The position numbers and the translations under genes were made by a program. Source: Elmis aenea (lineage: Eukaryota > Arthropoda > Insecta > Coleoptera > Elmidae). Taken from it: 64,000 nt of DNA. Positions 36,004 through 47,895 of the stretch are shown here, in pieces (position 1 is the stretch's first letter; each line of letters opens with the position of its first letter). The notes beneath the pieces were generated by a model. The model was not told the DNA's origin, ran no database searches, and saw nothing but the letters and a program-made list of their open reading frames with translations. The stretch is from assembly GCA_947652605.1 (NCBI GenBank), contig OX393577.1, positions 61,962,108 through 62,026,107 of the forward strand, in the 5' to 3' direction.

Positions 36004-36011
36004 GAGATGTA

Positions 36012-36235
36012 GGACTAAAAAATTTGGAGGTATCTTATTGAGAGGAGCGATCTTAGTTTATAATTTAAATCAGCATGCCAAACTTTGTCGAAAGCCTGCG
36101 CTACGTCTAAGAAGATAGAACCAACTTTCTTTTCTTCTAGGTCTTTTTCTATGACATTCGTAATTCTATGTTCTTGGTCAACAGTTGAATGTTTATTTCT
36201 AAATCTAAATTGATTGCAAAATTGCGAACATAAAA
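36012..36235 (-). pseudogene. Jockey-type reverse transcriptase fragment
   Basis: One open minus-strand frame reads QFRFRNKHSTVDQEHRITN, VIEKDLEEKKVGSIFLDVAQ and AFDKVWHADLNYKLRSLL. QFGFR-x-x-H-S-T is RT motif 2 and IFLDVAQAFDKVWH is motif A with its catalytic Asp intact. The fragment stops at the border of the inverted-repeat element, and no motif B or C is found. Frame integrity suggests moderate age. Confidence 0.85.
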
Positions 36236-36239
36236 CGCC

Positions 36240-37590
36240 TATTAGTCGAAATCAACAGAAAACAATTTGATATTATGGCTTTGTTTTTTTTTTATATCGA
36301 CTAGACGGTACCGTTAATCCCCGCCCAACTTGTTTGCACATGTTTTAAATGATGTCAGTAAAAGACAAAACACCAAAGAAGAGTGGTTTATGGGGAGACG
36401 GACAGGATACAGTGCAAATATCAAATATATTTAAAATTTTCGCCGCTTATGATTAATAAAATATTTTGGTGTATTAGTTGCAAATATTTTATTTAAAAAA
36501 AATACATTATTTTACAAAAAATTATATAATTGGGCTCAGTTTGCCAGGCAAGAGGCGACCTTGCCGCCACCAACCCTACAGCTGTAGAATTAACCAAAGG
36601 TGCCTTTTGCTTAGACAGGAGCTAGATAATCATGATGATGCCCAGTTTACCAATACAAAAGTTTAAACTAATCAGGTTTTACTGTACATATAAATAGGGG
36701 GCGCTATTTTTGAATACAGTATATTTGGTTTATTTATAATCGTTACAAAATAAAACACTTGTATGTTACCCTGTCCTGATTTTCTTCCAGAATCCTGAAA
36801 GTTCCAGTTAATCACATGAAAATAAGTCCCGATTTAATCCCCAACAACTTTGATTCGCTTTCACACGCTTTGCCAATTTCGCATACGGTGGATTGTTAGA
36901 GAGAAAAGTAAATTTACCTGCTAATGATTGCGTAGTGGCTGCGGTAATGATTAGATTCTGGGTTTCAAATAGAACCCCAAAATTCAGTCAACTTAGAATT
37001 CCCACACTATTAAAACTAACCGATCCCTACTATTTGTAATTATCTGTTTAATTTGCGTTATATCACCACTGATTTCCATATCATTGGCATCAAGATTACA
37101 CACAAATATTATATCATTATTATTCTTGAGCAATAAACAACATGGTTATTGCGTAAGTACAATTAAATTAACAATTTATATCTTTAAAAAAAGTTTATAA
37201 GTACCACAAATAAGTTGACTAAGCTATATCTTTCTTATTGGTGAAATTTCATTTAAAATTAAAATTAAGTTTATTACAGTAATGTGTATGCTTTATGGCC
37301 AATTTTATGATCAGCTTAATAAAATTTTGCATTTCTAGTAGTTCTGCATAAATTAATTAATTTTGACCTGGGAATAAACGAAGCGGAAAAATAAAGTAAA
37401 GATATTGCAGAGAAAATTAATGTATTTAATTGTCGTAAGCAGACGAGTTTTAAACATTATCTTTTGAACAATTTGTTGAAGCTTTTGTAGACATGCGCCC
37501 TAAGTTCAATATTAAATCAATAAATATTGTAACTAAAAAAAATCCTTAAAAAATTGTATTGTAATAAATTTTTTCGCTTGTGTTCACTAG
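36240..37590. other. Intergenic, no feature seen
   Basis: No supported gene or bounded repeat. Confidence 0.5.
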
Positions 37591-37593
37591 AAA

Positions 37594-37845
37594 GGCACCG
37601 AGCTTGGTGGCTGGTGGTAAAACAACCAACTTGTAATCGGGAGGTCCTGGGTTCGATTCCCAGGCCGACTGTCATTGTAGAGGTTTCAGGTGGTTTCCTC
37701 TATGGTTAAGGCAAATGCTGTGGCAGTACTTCCACCTATCCTTGCCCATCCTCGACTATCCACATCCCTACCCATTATCCTTGTACCTCTTACGACTGAA
37801 GAGGGGGTCCTCAAAAATGATGTGATTAAAAAAATCTAAAATACT
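37594..37845 (+). mobile_element. tRNA-Thr-derived SINE
   Basis: The head resembles a tRNA: GGCACCGAGCTTGGTGGCTGG (box A region, shown up to position 37613), a CTTGTAA anticodon loop at 37630-37636 implying anticodon TGT (Thr), and box B GGTTCGATTCC at 37650-37660 followed by CAGG pairing with CCTGG. The stem pairs are too imperfect for a working tRNA, and about 170 bp of unrelated body follows, with CCTCTATGGTTAAGG and a TACCTCTTACGACTGAAGAG stretch, before an A-rich end. That is the standard SINE plan, transcribed by RNA polymerase III from the internal A/B boxes. No confident target duplication. Confidence 0.85.
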
Positions 37846-38029
37846 AGGTACATTCCACATGAAAAAAGTACCATCAGAAGGTACAAATGAAAATGATTTA
37901 ATGTTTGAGACAAAAAAGTTATGAGAGAAAAAATAAATTCCACATTTTCATATTTTTTGCTACATCTGAAGTACGAAAAAGTTTGTATTAAAAATTGGTT
38001 GTGGCTCCTCTCATACTAAGGAATAATTC

Positions 38030-38113
38030 ATTTATTTGAAAAAACCTGTAAGTATCTCTTATAATAAGCCAGATCCCCATGCTGGAAATGTAATCTGGCA
38101 CACCCTGTATATA
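38030..38113 (-). repeat. Dispersed repeat end with header motif
   Basis: Minus-strand reading gives TATATACAGGGTGTGCCAGA, then CATGGGGATCTGGCTTATTA, closely matching 57392-57440 and 23668-23695. Confidence 0.7.
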
Positions 38114-38114
38114 A

Positions 38115-39205
38115 CTTTTTTTGTTGAGTTGTCACAAGATGAGATATTGATCCGTTACGTTACTTTTTGTCCACACTGTATAAGGATTTACCCTTTGTTG
38201 TCATGAAAAACTAAATTATTCTTCGCAACATAATTTTGATTTTTTATTAAGGATTTTGTTTCATTATTTTTTCTCATTTCTTATTTTTATCATACATTCT
38301 TTTAATATTTTTGTTCTTATTGCCTCATAATCTATATTCATATTATGTTTGTTTTGTAAAAGAAGCAATTTGGGTCATATTTTTCTGGTTTATTTCATTG
38401 AGATCGAATCCGTCGTTCGAATTAAAGACTGATTGTAACTCAACCACCGACTCGTGACTTATTTTGATTCCCCATTGGTTTAACGCAAGTTAGATATTAT
38501 ATCGCGAAGTCTTTTTGATTCAACATCCACAAAGCTGTACAGCATAAATCCGGAACATTATCGACAAAACGTAACACGTAACTTGTGGATATGCGCGAAA
38601 TTGAACGACAAACCCGAAACACAGAGGATTATTTACAGACGAAATTTATTTTTATCCGAGGTTAATTTATTTTCTCCAAAGTTTACGAGTTGTTTTGTGT
38701 TGACATACTGTTTCATTCAACAGCCAAGTGATGCGGGAAATTTAATCGGTGAATCGCTTTTTAATTCAAACGTCGTCGTCATATCGCTTTTCCGTATTTT
38801 CTCGTGATAAAACCCGTTTGCATATGTGATAGCGTTCGAAGGAAACGTTTTTGAACTGTACAGGTATGAGGGAGATTCATGGAAAGTTAACATTTAGTGC
38901 TTTTAGTCACGCTAAGAGATATACGATTTTGCTTTCGTGGAGAATTAATCGAATATTTCATTATAACACAATAACGCACGTTTTTTTGAGTGATTACCTA
39001 AGAAGAAAATAATATTTTAGCTGGAGATGGTACTACCCAGCTCACGACAAAATACGATATCTACATTAAAGTGCCAAACAAATTTGGGGACTCATCTAGA
39101 CTGGTGCATTCGCGCAACTTTTTCTTTAAGATTATAATTAATGAAAATTGTTTTTTTTTAGATATCTCGTGATATTTTAATATTTCCCGTAAAATAGTCG
39201 ATTGG
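38115..39205. other. Intergenic, no feature seen
   Basis: No supported feature; a 74-codon frame at 38583-38807 is unremarkable. Confidence 0.5.
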
Positions 39206-39213
39206 CAACCTTA

Positions 39214-39480
39214 AGTACAGGGTCGTCCAAATTCGATGGGATTCTATAGGTATCTCGCTTAATATTTAAGATAGACGTTTTTTCCAATTAATCAAAATCC
39301 AGAAATAATATAATAGTTTTGAAAACAGTTCCAAGTTTGTCTCAAAAAACTGCACATTTTTGGTAATTTAGCCGTTTCTCTATCTTGCATATTAATCGAG
39401 ATACTCATGTAATCCCATGGAATTTGTACTACCCTCTACAGGGTGTGCCAAATTCGAATGTTTTACGGGGTATTTTTTAA
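39214..39480 (+). repeat. Two dispersed-repeat heads in tandem
   Basis: ACAGGGTCGTCCAAATTCGA with GGTATCTCGCTTAA follows at 39218-39265, and ACAGGGTGTGCCAAATTCGA with TTTTACGGGGTATTTT at 39437-39476. The second matches the 8.5-kb and 48.6-kb repeat family. Confidence 0.65.
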
Positions 39481-39598
39481 CTTTTGTTTCCTTATTGGAA
39501 TAAAATTCAAATATAAACATATAAATTCACACTAAATACAACAACTGATCCAAAATATTCCTTAAAGTTGGCGCTTTTTGTCTTTTAAATAAATTTGA

Positions 39599-40295
39599 TG
39601 GGTTCGGCAAATTGCTCGAAAACAATTGCTCAAAAGAAAATTGCTCGAAATCGATTGCTCAAAATCAATTGTTCGTAAAATTGTTTCTCGAATAGACAGT
39701 TCCTCAAAAGCCTAGCTGCTCGAATAACAATTTCTCGAAAACAATATTGCTCGAAATAATGAAATAAGTTACTTAAAGAAAATTTATTAAATTGATATAA
39801 ATACAAAATAAATAACTTTACTAGAAAAATTGTTTACATATGTGTACATTTAACCCTTAACGAATACAACTAAATTATGTATATTTTGTATTATCTTCAA
39901 ATAATCAACTCATTACCTTCCTTGCTAGTAGTATTTTTACTGTTACTGCAAAATTTTCAGTACAACGTAGATATTACAGGATATCTTCGCAGTCTTCCTC
40001 ACAACGTTGGTTATTAAGTGTACATGAATTTTTAAATAAATTTAAATACATTTTTCTAAGTGTAAACAAATTTAAACAACTTTTCTAGTACATTTAATTG
40101 TTTTGTATTTATATAAATTTAATACATTGTCTTTGAGTAATTTCTTTTATTATTCGAGCAATTTTGTTTTCGAGAAATTGTTATTCGAGCAACTAGGCTT
40201 TCGAGGAACTTTCCATTCGATGAACAATTTTTCGAGCAATTGTTTTGGAGCAATTTTCTTCTGAGCAATTGTTTTCGAGTAATTTTCACCAAACC
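39599..40295. mobile_element. Second fold-back element with 14-bp repeats
   Basis: 8-bp copies AAATTTGA flank it (39591-39598 and 40296-40303). The left arm is made of units like ATTGCTCGAAAACA with period about 14 (39609-39760), the right arm of their complements (40150-40285). Inside, another ~90 bp is inverted (39760-39850 against 40070-40150). Architecture, length and repeat period match the element at 22048-22717, though the repeat sequence differs. Short minus-strand frames here are repeat readings. No transposase. Confidence 0.85.
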
Positions 40296-40303
40296 AAATT
40301 TGA

Positions 40304-41004
40304 CAGACAAAAATCATTTTGAATGTTGTCACTCTTTCAAAGGCACATTGCAATAAAATAACTTGCTTATGCAAACTCGCTAACAAATTGCAATTAGTAT
40401 AACATTGAAACACTAACATGAATCATAAATACTCGGTGCGCCATTTTAATATTTTATTAAATTCTTCATTAATAAGCGAGTGCGTATCCATTAATCACTT
40501 TCATTCTAGTTCGTAAAATGACCAGCATGCAAATTGAAACTACAAGAAATTAATTAATTTACATATTTATGCAGTGGCTCCACCTACGTAATTAATTTTA
40601 AATAATAAATACTGAAGCTAATAACGTGCTCAATACAAAAACGAAATAATATAGGGATTTACTAATTAACTAGTTAAGTTACATGTTACATGGAGCATGT
40701 TAAGTATAAGGTCACTAGAACTGCTTATGTATGACATTGCATACTATAGATTATAATCTGCTGTATCAAACTAATTATTACTGTAATATTTGTTGTTGTT
40801 TGGTCAAGCAAATATTAGCATAACACCAATAAAGTTTAACGCTAATGAGGACGATTAAGGATTATTTATTTTTGATACCTGCATTGGGCAAAACACCTGT
40901 TGTTACTTAAAACAATTTGCTAAGATGTAAACTAAGCATTGCCAAATTAACCTTATTATGTTTTTAGCGAAAAAACTGCTTTTGTGTTATTTCAAACCGT
41001 AATT
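40304..41004. other. Intergenic, no feature seen
   Basis: No supported feature. Confidence 0.5.
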
Positions 41005-41400
41005 TCCAATTTTTTAATTGCTCCGCTCCAGCTCCGCTCCGGCATCACAATGTCTGCTCCAGCTCCGCTCCATGCTCCTAATATTGTTAACATTTTTAAA
41101 AAAAGTTTTTTGATTTTTTAATCACAAAGTTATAATTTTATCGGAAATGTGGATTGTGGAAGTTGGTCAACAATAACAATATTTGACCCTAACAAACAGT
41201 AAAAATAAATAAATGTTTAAAAAAACAAATTATTAATCTTCAAACGTTGAAAAAAAAAAGTTTATTTAAAAATTGTACATAATAAACTGGAGCGGTGGAG
41301 CAACCAAAATTATTTGCTCCGAGCTCCGCTCCAGCTCCGGGCAAAATCCCATTGCTCCACTGCTCCGTGCTCCAGCTCCGTGCTCCGCTGCAAACCCCTG
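41005..41400 (+). mobile_element. GCTCC-rich hAT MITE, copy 1 (left end lost)
   Basis: The right end GCTCCGCTGCAAACCCCTG at 41382-41400 and GCTCCGCTCCAGCTCC arrays near both ends match, in reverse orientation, the complete copy at 55942-56377. The first ~20 bp of the left end are diverged or lost (TTTCAAACCGTAATTTCC). Overlapping plus-strand frames rich in Cys, Ser and Pro (41273-41496) only read the pentamer array. Confidence 0.75.
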
Positions 41401-42290
41401 CTTAAAAATTACTTTTGGCAATTTTTGGCCAAGTACTTTGCATCGCTCGGAGCTCGGAAAACGCTGATCAGTACCTTAATAACATTCACTAATTGAAATC
41501 AGTTTAAAAATCAAAGTGAACCATATTTGTACCGATTATCCGGCAATTGTTTACAGTTCCGTAAACATGGTGGATATGAAATAACAATGGCATTCCTGTG
41601 TCTTATTACGATATACGTTCTGAATGTATAATTTTATAGATGGTTATCTGTGAAAATTGTGGGACTGTGTGGCCCCGATTGTGTCGCTGTGACTCTCACG
41701 TTATGATATTATTACCAAGGAATGCCAAAAGCTTTGCATTATTCAAATTAGTTACCTAAAATAATACCTTACCGAGTGCCAAACGGCTGTATACTTTATC
41801 CTATATAAATATTGCACAACATGAACGGATATATTGCTATCGCGATAAACACAGTTCCGATAACGACCACCACAGGGGGAAACAAATTGTTAAGTTCGTT
41901 CTTACCCTTTTGCGTAATTATAGGGCACACAACTTTTACATCGGCGAAAATATACTGGTAATAACGAAAAATGTCTTTATTTTTCATAAGGGGTTGCTTA
42001 AGTTCATTCACTTTTAAGATAAAATCGCTTAGCTGTTGCAAAAAATTAAAATAAATGCCCTAAACGACACATTACATTTTAGCGATAATTTTAATTTAAA
42101 ACGACATTTTTTGCACATATAAAATTTTTACTGATAATAGGAGGATGTAATTTTATGTACTTAGCCATGACAATAAAATTTCAAAATGCAAATTGTAATT
42201 CTGTTAAATAGCTGTGACATTTTGAACCTTAAGAGAAATATTTTATCCAAACATTTACATAAAGAGTTGTCTACAATTTTTTCCAAACAA
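41401..42290. other. Intergenic, no feature seen
   Basis: No supported feature; an 81-codon minus frame at 41796-42041 shows no family motif. Confidence 0.5.
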
Positions 42291-42292
42291 AA

Positions 42293-43165
42293 ATGAGTGA
42301 AATTAAACTCGAGCATCGAAATTTAATAAGATTTTCCACAAAACAGGGTAATGGGGCAACAGTTATCCATCAAAGAATGACCAGTGTGTATATTAATAAA
42401 GCCCTATCTTTATTGCAAGTAAAATTTTGGTCAAAGCAGTTTCGCTGGGGTTAAGACTCTATACAGAATGATACAAAATCAAGTCAAGCACTTGAGACAA
42501 GAACTGAAGACATGGTTAAAAAAAATTGAAGAGTTGGGGCTGTCAAATTGGCGGATGAAGTTGTCTTTCATTGCCAGGGGAGTTGATGTATCTGAAGCAG
42601 CCGTTTGGAAAGTTTTGCACAACGATTTGGGTATGAAGTGCCTGCGCGTTAAATTTTAAGGCTCTATACGCCGGAGAAAAAAACGTGGGAAAAGAAATTT
42701 CTCAAGAAAATTTTTTCGTTTCACAGCCTGAGAGAAGCTTCTTTTCACGAGTTGTCGCCGGGAATGAGATTTGGGTGTATCATTGAGATCGCACTACCAA
42801 ATAAGAACCTATGTAATGGGTTCACAAAGGTTTGTCTTCCCCAAAAAAGCCAAAACACAATATTTAGCCGAGAACCTAACGGCAATCATTTTTTGGGACG
42901 AGGAAAGAGTCCTACGTATTAAATATAACGAAAAAAGCAACACAATAAATGAAAAGATCTATTTCAAGATGATCTGAAGTTCGAAATAAGCGTTGAAATT
43001 AAAACGGCTTTCACCGTTCCGGCAAGAGAATCTGCTTCTGCACGACAATAATTGTCCTGCAATTATTGCAGGATCCATAAACCACACAATGTTCAGGTGG
43101 TAATTCAAGAATTTGGATTTACTGAGTTACGTCAGTCACCTTTTATATTCATTAATTAAACAGTT
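42293..43165 (+). pseudogene. mariner-type transposase pseudogene
   Basis: From MSEIKLEHRNLIRFSTKQGN the frames follow mariner order. KIEELGLSNWRMKLSFIARG and VDVSEAAVWKVLHNDLGMK form the second helix-turn-helix with its LGMK ending. RLYTPEKKTWEKK is the linker, PKKAKTQYLAENLTAIIFWD the stretch before the second catalytic region, and LLLHDNNCPAIIAG the LHDNA catalytic motif, with Asp kept. The first Asp region (VAGNEIWVYH) has lost the usual GDE context. Several frameshifts and stops break it. Terminal repeats and TA sites were not identified. The protein would cut and paste its element at TA in the nucleus. Confidence 0.8.
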
Positions 43166-43169
43166 TTTA

Positions 43170-43829
43170 AAATTTGTGGCAACTTAACGTTATGTAGTAA
43201 CAGAAAATTATTGATAAAACATTTATAATAAATATCCTGCGCCTTTGTGTTCGATATATTTTTCCGTCTGACGAACGGTCTCGAACGTTCCAATTTTCAG
43301 AACGCAGGAAGCTAATAATATATTATTAAAACGTAAATAAAGTTGATTGAATACTGTTCACTGAAAAGGTGGCATGTTCGTAGGCAATTCTTGGCTATTC
43401 AAATGCTTTGTTCCTATTAACGCAACCTTTCCCGTTTCTCACTTTCTTGTTCGATATTATAAAAAATCTGAATTCGGCTGGAACACAAATGAAATTACGT
43501 ATTCCGGCTCAATTTTGTTGCGGTAATATATCAGATAGAACGAGGTTGAATATTATAGTTCAGAAAAGTTCATTGGAACATTGCGAAATAAACAATAGAG
43601 TGAGTGCATGTTACAAACTTTTCGTAATTAAAAACAATGTACCTGCATATACCAAGACTGTTTTTTTTTTCATTTTAAATCATAAAATACTTATATTTCT
43701 GTTTTTACGTAGTATAAAAAAAAATGTGTTGACAAACATGTTCGAATTCAGGATTTTATTTCCGTGGAGGTGGTCCCTTTTCGGGTTCCTGTACTGCGAT
43801 CTATTGGTCTATTGTACCGTCTGGTGATA
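43170..43829. other. Intergenic; unexplained open frame
   Basis: A 139-codon frame (43408-43827) ends antisense to the I-type LINE that follows and has no recognisable domain, so I do not call it. Confidence 0.5.
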
Positions 43830-44510
43830 GCCTCTTAAAGAAGTCCTGTGTTTTTGAAAAACTCAGGATTTTCTTTGAGAGTATTTTGCTTATCTTCTTT
43901 TGGTTGGTTTTTTCCGTACTTAGAAGTCTACGCCGATAGGGTGTCAATCCTTCACACCGGCATAGTATGTGAAGATGAGTTTCTTCTGCTTTGCCACATC
44001 CTCTGCATACATCGGGCTCTGAGAGCTCTTTTATGCAAAAGTGTTTGTTTAGCCCACTGTGACGAGTCCTGCGGCTGCTCTGATGTCTACTCTGCTCATC
44101 TTGAGAATTTCTTCTCTTTTCTTTAGAGACCTTTAACAGAATAGTCTTGGAGGAGGCTTGTACTGCAATTTTTGTCGAATGGGCATTATGCCTCTTTTAG
44201 ACACCACTTGGTAGTTCCATAGGATGTACCAACTGCGGGTTCTGGTCCGAAGAAAGGCGTCTCGCTGCCAATTTTGGCTAGGCGATCTGCCTTCCCGTTC
44301 TCTGGTATATTGATTTGCCCTGGACACTATACCAGTTTAAGGTTATTTCTACTTCCTAGCACGTTCGGTGCCTGAATGAGTACTTCTGACGAACTAAGAG
44401 CTTCTAACGCTACTTGGCTGGCAGACACTATGGATATTGTTTTATTATTAAAATCTCATTCCAATAGCGTTTTTGTACGTTAATGCGTACACCTCGGCTT
44501 GCAATTACAG
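43830..44510 (-). pseudogene. I-type LINE: RNase H and zinc-finger remnant
   Basis: The minus strand gives an RNase H-like part: ISIVSASQVALEALSSSEVL (the usual S-D-S-Q-A-A-L with Asp changed to Ala), CPGQINIPENGKADRLAKIG (the (V/C)PGH-x-G-I-x-G-N-x-x-A-D motif, His changed to Gln), then GPEPAVGTSYG. After frameshifts it gives VDIRAAAGLVTVG and CRGCGKAEETHLHILCRCEG, the C-x2-C-x6-H-x4-C zinc finger at the C-terminus of I/R1/LOA-group LINEs. The enzyme would remove LINE RNA during reverse transcription. Key residues are mutated and frames broken; the RT part is not present. Confidence 0.85.
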
Positions 44511-44519
44511 TGTAACGTT

Positions 44520-45678
44520 AAAAGATTAAATGTATTGTTTTTGTGCAAAAATATAGTCTCTACTGTATTCTACTTTTGCCAATAATAAAATTGCAAAATT
44601 ATTTAAAAACATTAAAATGATTAAAAAATCAATTTAATTTTTTTAGAAGATACATAGATTCATCATTTTTTAAATAATTTTATATGTTATAGAGTTAACT
44701 GTTTTATTATAATGTCGTTTAATTGTTTTTTAACAACAAAACGGTTTTTTTTACCTTCACATATTTTTTTTAGGGATTCCTAAAGTTATTAAAAACTCAT
44801 AAAGTCTACATACAAAGATAAAAATATTTTGGACATACGAAGAGACAAGGGTTTTAAAACTGGCCCAGCGCCAGCGGCTCGTTCATAAAAAGAGATAATT
44901 GAGTCTGAAACAAATTTTTTAAATAACATCAATAAATCACATTATGTAAGCATTATCCGTTATAGTGTTACTATATTCCATACACTCCTCGTTATTCGAC
45001 GTAATCTTCTTATCACGTTTAAGCATGGTCATGTAATAAACACTTTCAGATAGACTGTTAATGTTAAAATACTGCAACATTCAATTTATTAACGACTCCA
45101 CTACCTGGAGTGCCACCTGTGGAGGCTGTTTATTGATTATCCAAAAACATTTTAAGAGCGACTTGTTATTTGAAATTCTGGTAACGTACGCGAACTATAC
45201 TGTTATAGATAATAATTATTCTCACAACTGGATTTCCTAAAATTTGTTTTTAAACATGCATGTTCAAACAGTTGGAGACTTTTCGTCGAACAACGTGGCG
45301 CGACTAAAATAATATAAGATCACTATCGTATAGGGACTTTCGTGCAGCAAATATGTTTAGGATTTCATGTGAATAACAGGCTTCAGATTTTTTCTTTTAT
45401 AACGTAAGGATTCTATTTTAATAATTGTAAAACTGCTCAGGATGATATATGTATCTTAAGTGTTTTTTTTTTTTAATGATAAAAAGTTGATCAGTTTTTA
45501 TACAGTATGTTTTGCTTCTCTGATACACGTGAGTGGTTTTAAAAGTCTTAAGCTTCACCAGTTAAAAAGAGTATTAGCCCAAAAATTCCACTGGTGATCG
45601 ATAGATGGCATTTTTAAACAAATACGCATTTTTTTTCAATCCAACTAATAGTTTTAGTGTGACAGCCTGCCAAACTAG
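44520..45678. other. Intergenic, no feature seen
   Basis: No supported gene or bounded repeat. Confidence 0.5.
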
Positions 45679-45679
45679 T

Positions 45680-46275
45680 CAAATTGTAAAAATCGCCAGC
45701 CATGGAGATGTGAGACGTGGGTCCTCCACTACGAACCCAAAACCAAACGGCAGTCGATGCAGTGGACAAAGAGGGGGAACCGGCTCCGAAGAAGACAAAG
45801 ACGGTTTGATCGGGAGAAAAAAATCATGGCCACAGTTTTCTGGGATAGTCAAGGGATCATCATGATCGACTAACTTCAGGAAGGAAAAAAGTTAAATGGG
45901 CAACATTACTTCGATTTCTTGGGCCGTTTGGACAGAAATCAGGGCAAAAAGTCCTCGATTGTAAAGGGAAAAAGTCATGTTCCACCACGACAAAGCCCCA
46001 GTTCACACATGTGCCGTTGCCATGGCCAAATTGCACGAACTGGGCTACGAATTGCTTAGTCACCAACTCTTTTCGCTGGACTTGGGCCTCTACGACTTCT
46101 TCCTGTCCCCAAAATTAAAAATTTATTTAGACGGGAAGAATTTTTCATTATTGTTAAAGTTTAAGAGGTCGTAGACGCGTATTTTGCACGCCTGGACAAA
46201 TCTTTTTCTTGAACGGAATAACAGGTTTAGAAAAACCTTGGTACAAGTGTATTGTATTAAGGGGAGACAACGTTA
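45680..46275 (+). pseudogene. mariner transposase catalytic-domain pseudogene
   Basis: QIVKIASHGD is followed by a 2-bp insertion and ETWVLHYEPKTKRQSMQW, the first catalytic region GDETWV-x-H-Y. Then come KKIMATVFWDSQGIIMID, stop, LNGQHYFDFLGRLDR and, after a frameshift near 45965, VMFHHDKAPVHTCAVAMA (second Asp), LHELGYELLSHQLF, then LDLGLYDFFLSPKLK (third Asp context SPDLAPSDY). Repeated identity to the mellifera/irritans mariner pattern is clear. The N-terminal DNA-binding half and terminal repeats are not seen. Roughly the same type as 42293-43165 but more GC-rich and better kept. Confidence 0.85.
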
Positions 46276-46279
46276 AAAA

Positions 46280-47840
46280 AATTTAAAAAAGGTTTTATCC
46301 CTGCTCAGGCTAAAATCTTTTCAAACCACCCACGTAAATTTATTATTCTCTAAAATTGTCTTAATAGACAGCGGCTGATTTAATGTACCAAATACTACGT
46401 TGTTGATAATACTAAAGTTCACAATAATTTTATGAAAACGATGAAGACATCTTCTGGCTGATCAAATAGGTATGGCTTTGGCAAGATTAAAATAGGCTTT
46501 GAAATATTAAAGTGTTTCAAATAAATAACTTTTCTCATACACTTTATTTACGGGCGTGCCTTCTCCAATAAATTCATTCTATTGTTGGATATTTCTTTCA
46601 GGAAATGTTTCCCAACCATACTTGAGTCAGATGGTCATTTAGTAATGAAATTCTTAGAAATAAACCAATTTTTTTTTTTACAACAAACTTTCGCGATATT
46701 TTTATGTCGTTCTTTCTCAAAATAGAACCGAAAAATTCCCAGTTGGAACGTAATTGAAAATAATCCTTTTAAAATTAATTTAACATCAAAACATTCAAAA
46801 CCAAAAAAACAATCTTAAGTCATGTTAATCACTTTTTAAGATAACAGAATTACAGTTCGTTTATTATAATGCAGAAGGCGCTACAGATAATTAATTTGAA
46901 TGTGACTTACAAATCAACAGTTATGGTTATGTGGATAGTTTAGTTTGGGCCGTGAACGTTCACCAAACATTTCCAAATCTTGTGGATATTAATACCCAAA
47001 CTATTCAACCATAGACAACAACGTGTTGCAAATATTAATTAGCAAAGTTGCAAGTTTTCTAATCAAGCCAAGTCTGCATATTATGAACTTTAATGAAATA
47101 TCTTAAAACCATCTTCCTGTGATACTGATAGTCGATAGCTTTCTATTTTTTAACGGTATAAATAAGACACATTGTAAATGCAGATAAAAGTACATTATGC
47201 AAAAATTAAGTAACATAATTTTAACGCAAGAATGTTCTACATTAAAACATCTATTTCAGGATATAGTCCCTAACTAAGTAGGTATCTTCTTTTCATCTTT
47301 TCATGTTGTTTAAGCGTTTATTATTTCAAACACAGCGGTGGCTTTTAATATAAAGAAGTACTTGTAAAAGCAGTAGTTTAGGGATTGAAAAAAGTGCTAC
47401 TTTGTTTTATATTCACGTTTTCTATTAACAGTAAGTTTAAAGCCACCCTCCGGCTTTTACCTCTTTTACGATTCATAGAAGCTTATCATTTGAGTGCGGC
47501 ATTTTCTGTTGTGAAGATGAAAATTCGTTCCTTCGAAAGGTTGAAGCTGTTTGATGCTACGAATCAATGCTTTGAAAAAACGCGCGACTTTGGAATATTT
47601 ATTTAGTAGGTACCTATATAATAGTTTTAATTTAATTAAAAATTACTCAATGAGCAATTTAGTAGAAGAGCAATCCAATCACCGCCAAGCCTTGTAGCTG
47701 CAAGTTTATTTCTGGAGATTTTAAAAACAAAATCTTATTAAATTATCAGTGTCAACAAAAATGTTGGCGAAGATATGTTGATAAAGTCAGTCCATTCTGC
47801 ATACGCAGTTTGGTCATAAAAATGTTTTCCCCATCTTTGT
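46280..47840. other. Intergenic, no feature seen
   Basis: No supported gene or bounded repeat. Confidence 0.5.
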
Positions 47841-47895
47841 CAGACGTGGCATTTTCGAATAATAATGCCGGTACGGGTGGTCTGAAACACCCTGT
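47760..47895 (-). repeat. Dispersed repeat ending CACCCTGTATAT
   Basis: The stretch ends GTCTGAAACACCCTGTATAT and so carries the shared header on the minus strand; its body has no other copy that I see in the window. Confidence 0.5.

Noticed and set aside
37594..37670. Functional tRNA-Thr gene
   Set aside because: Acceptor and anticodon stems do not pair well, and the unit continues into a SINE body.
41273..41496. Cys/Ser/Pro-rich short frames
   Set aside because: Translations of the GCTCC array in a hAT MITE.
43408..43827. 139-codon open frame, hydrophobic
   Set aside because: Its 3' part is antisense to the I-type LINE remnant and the rest shows no motif.
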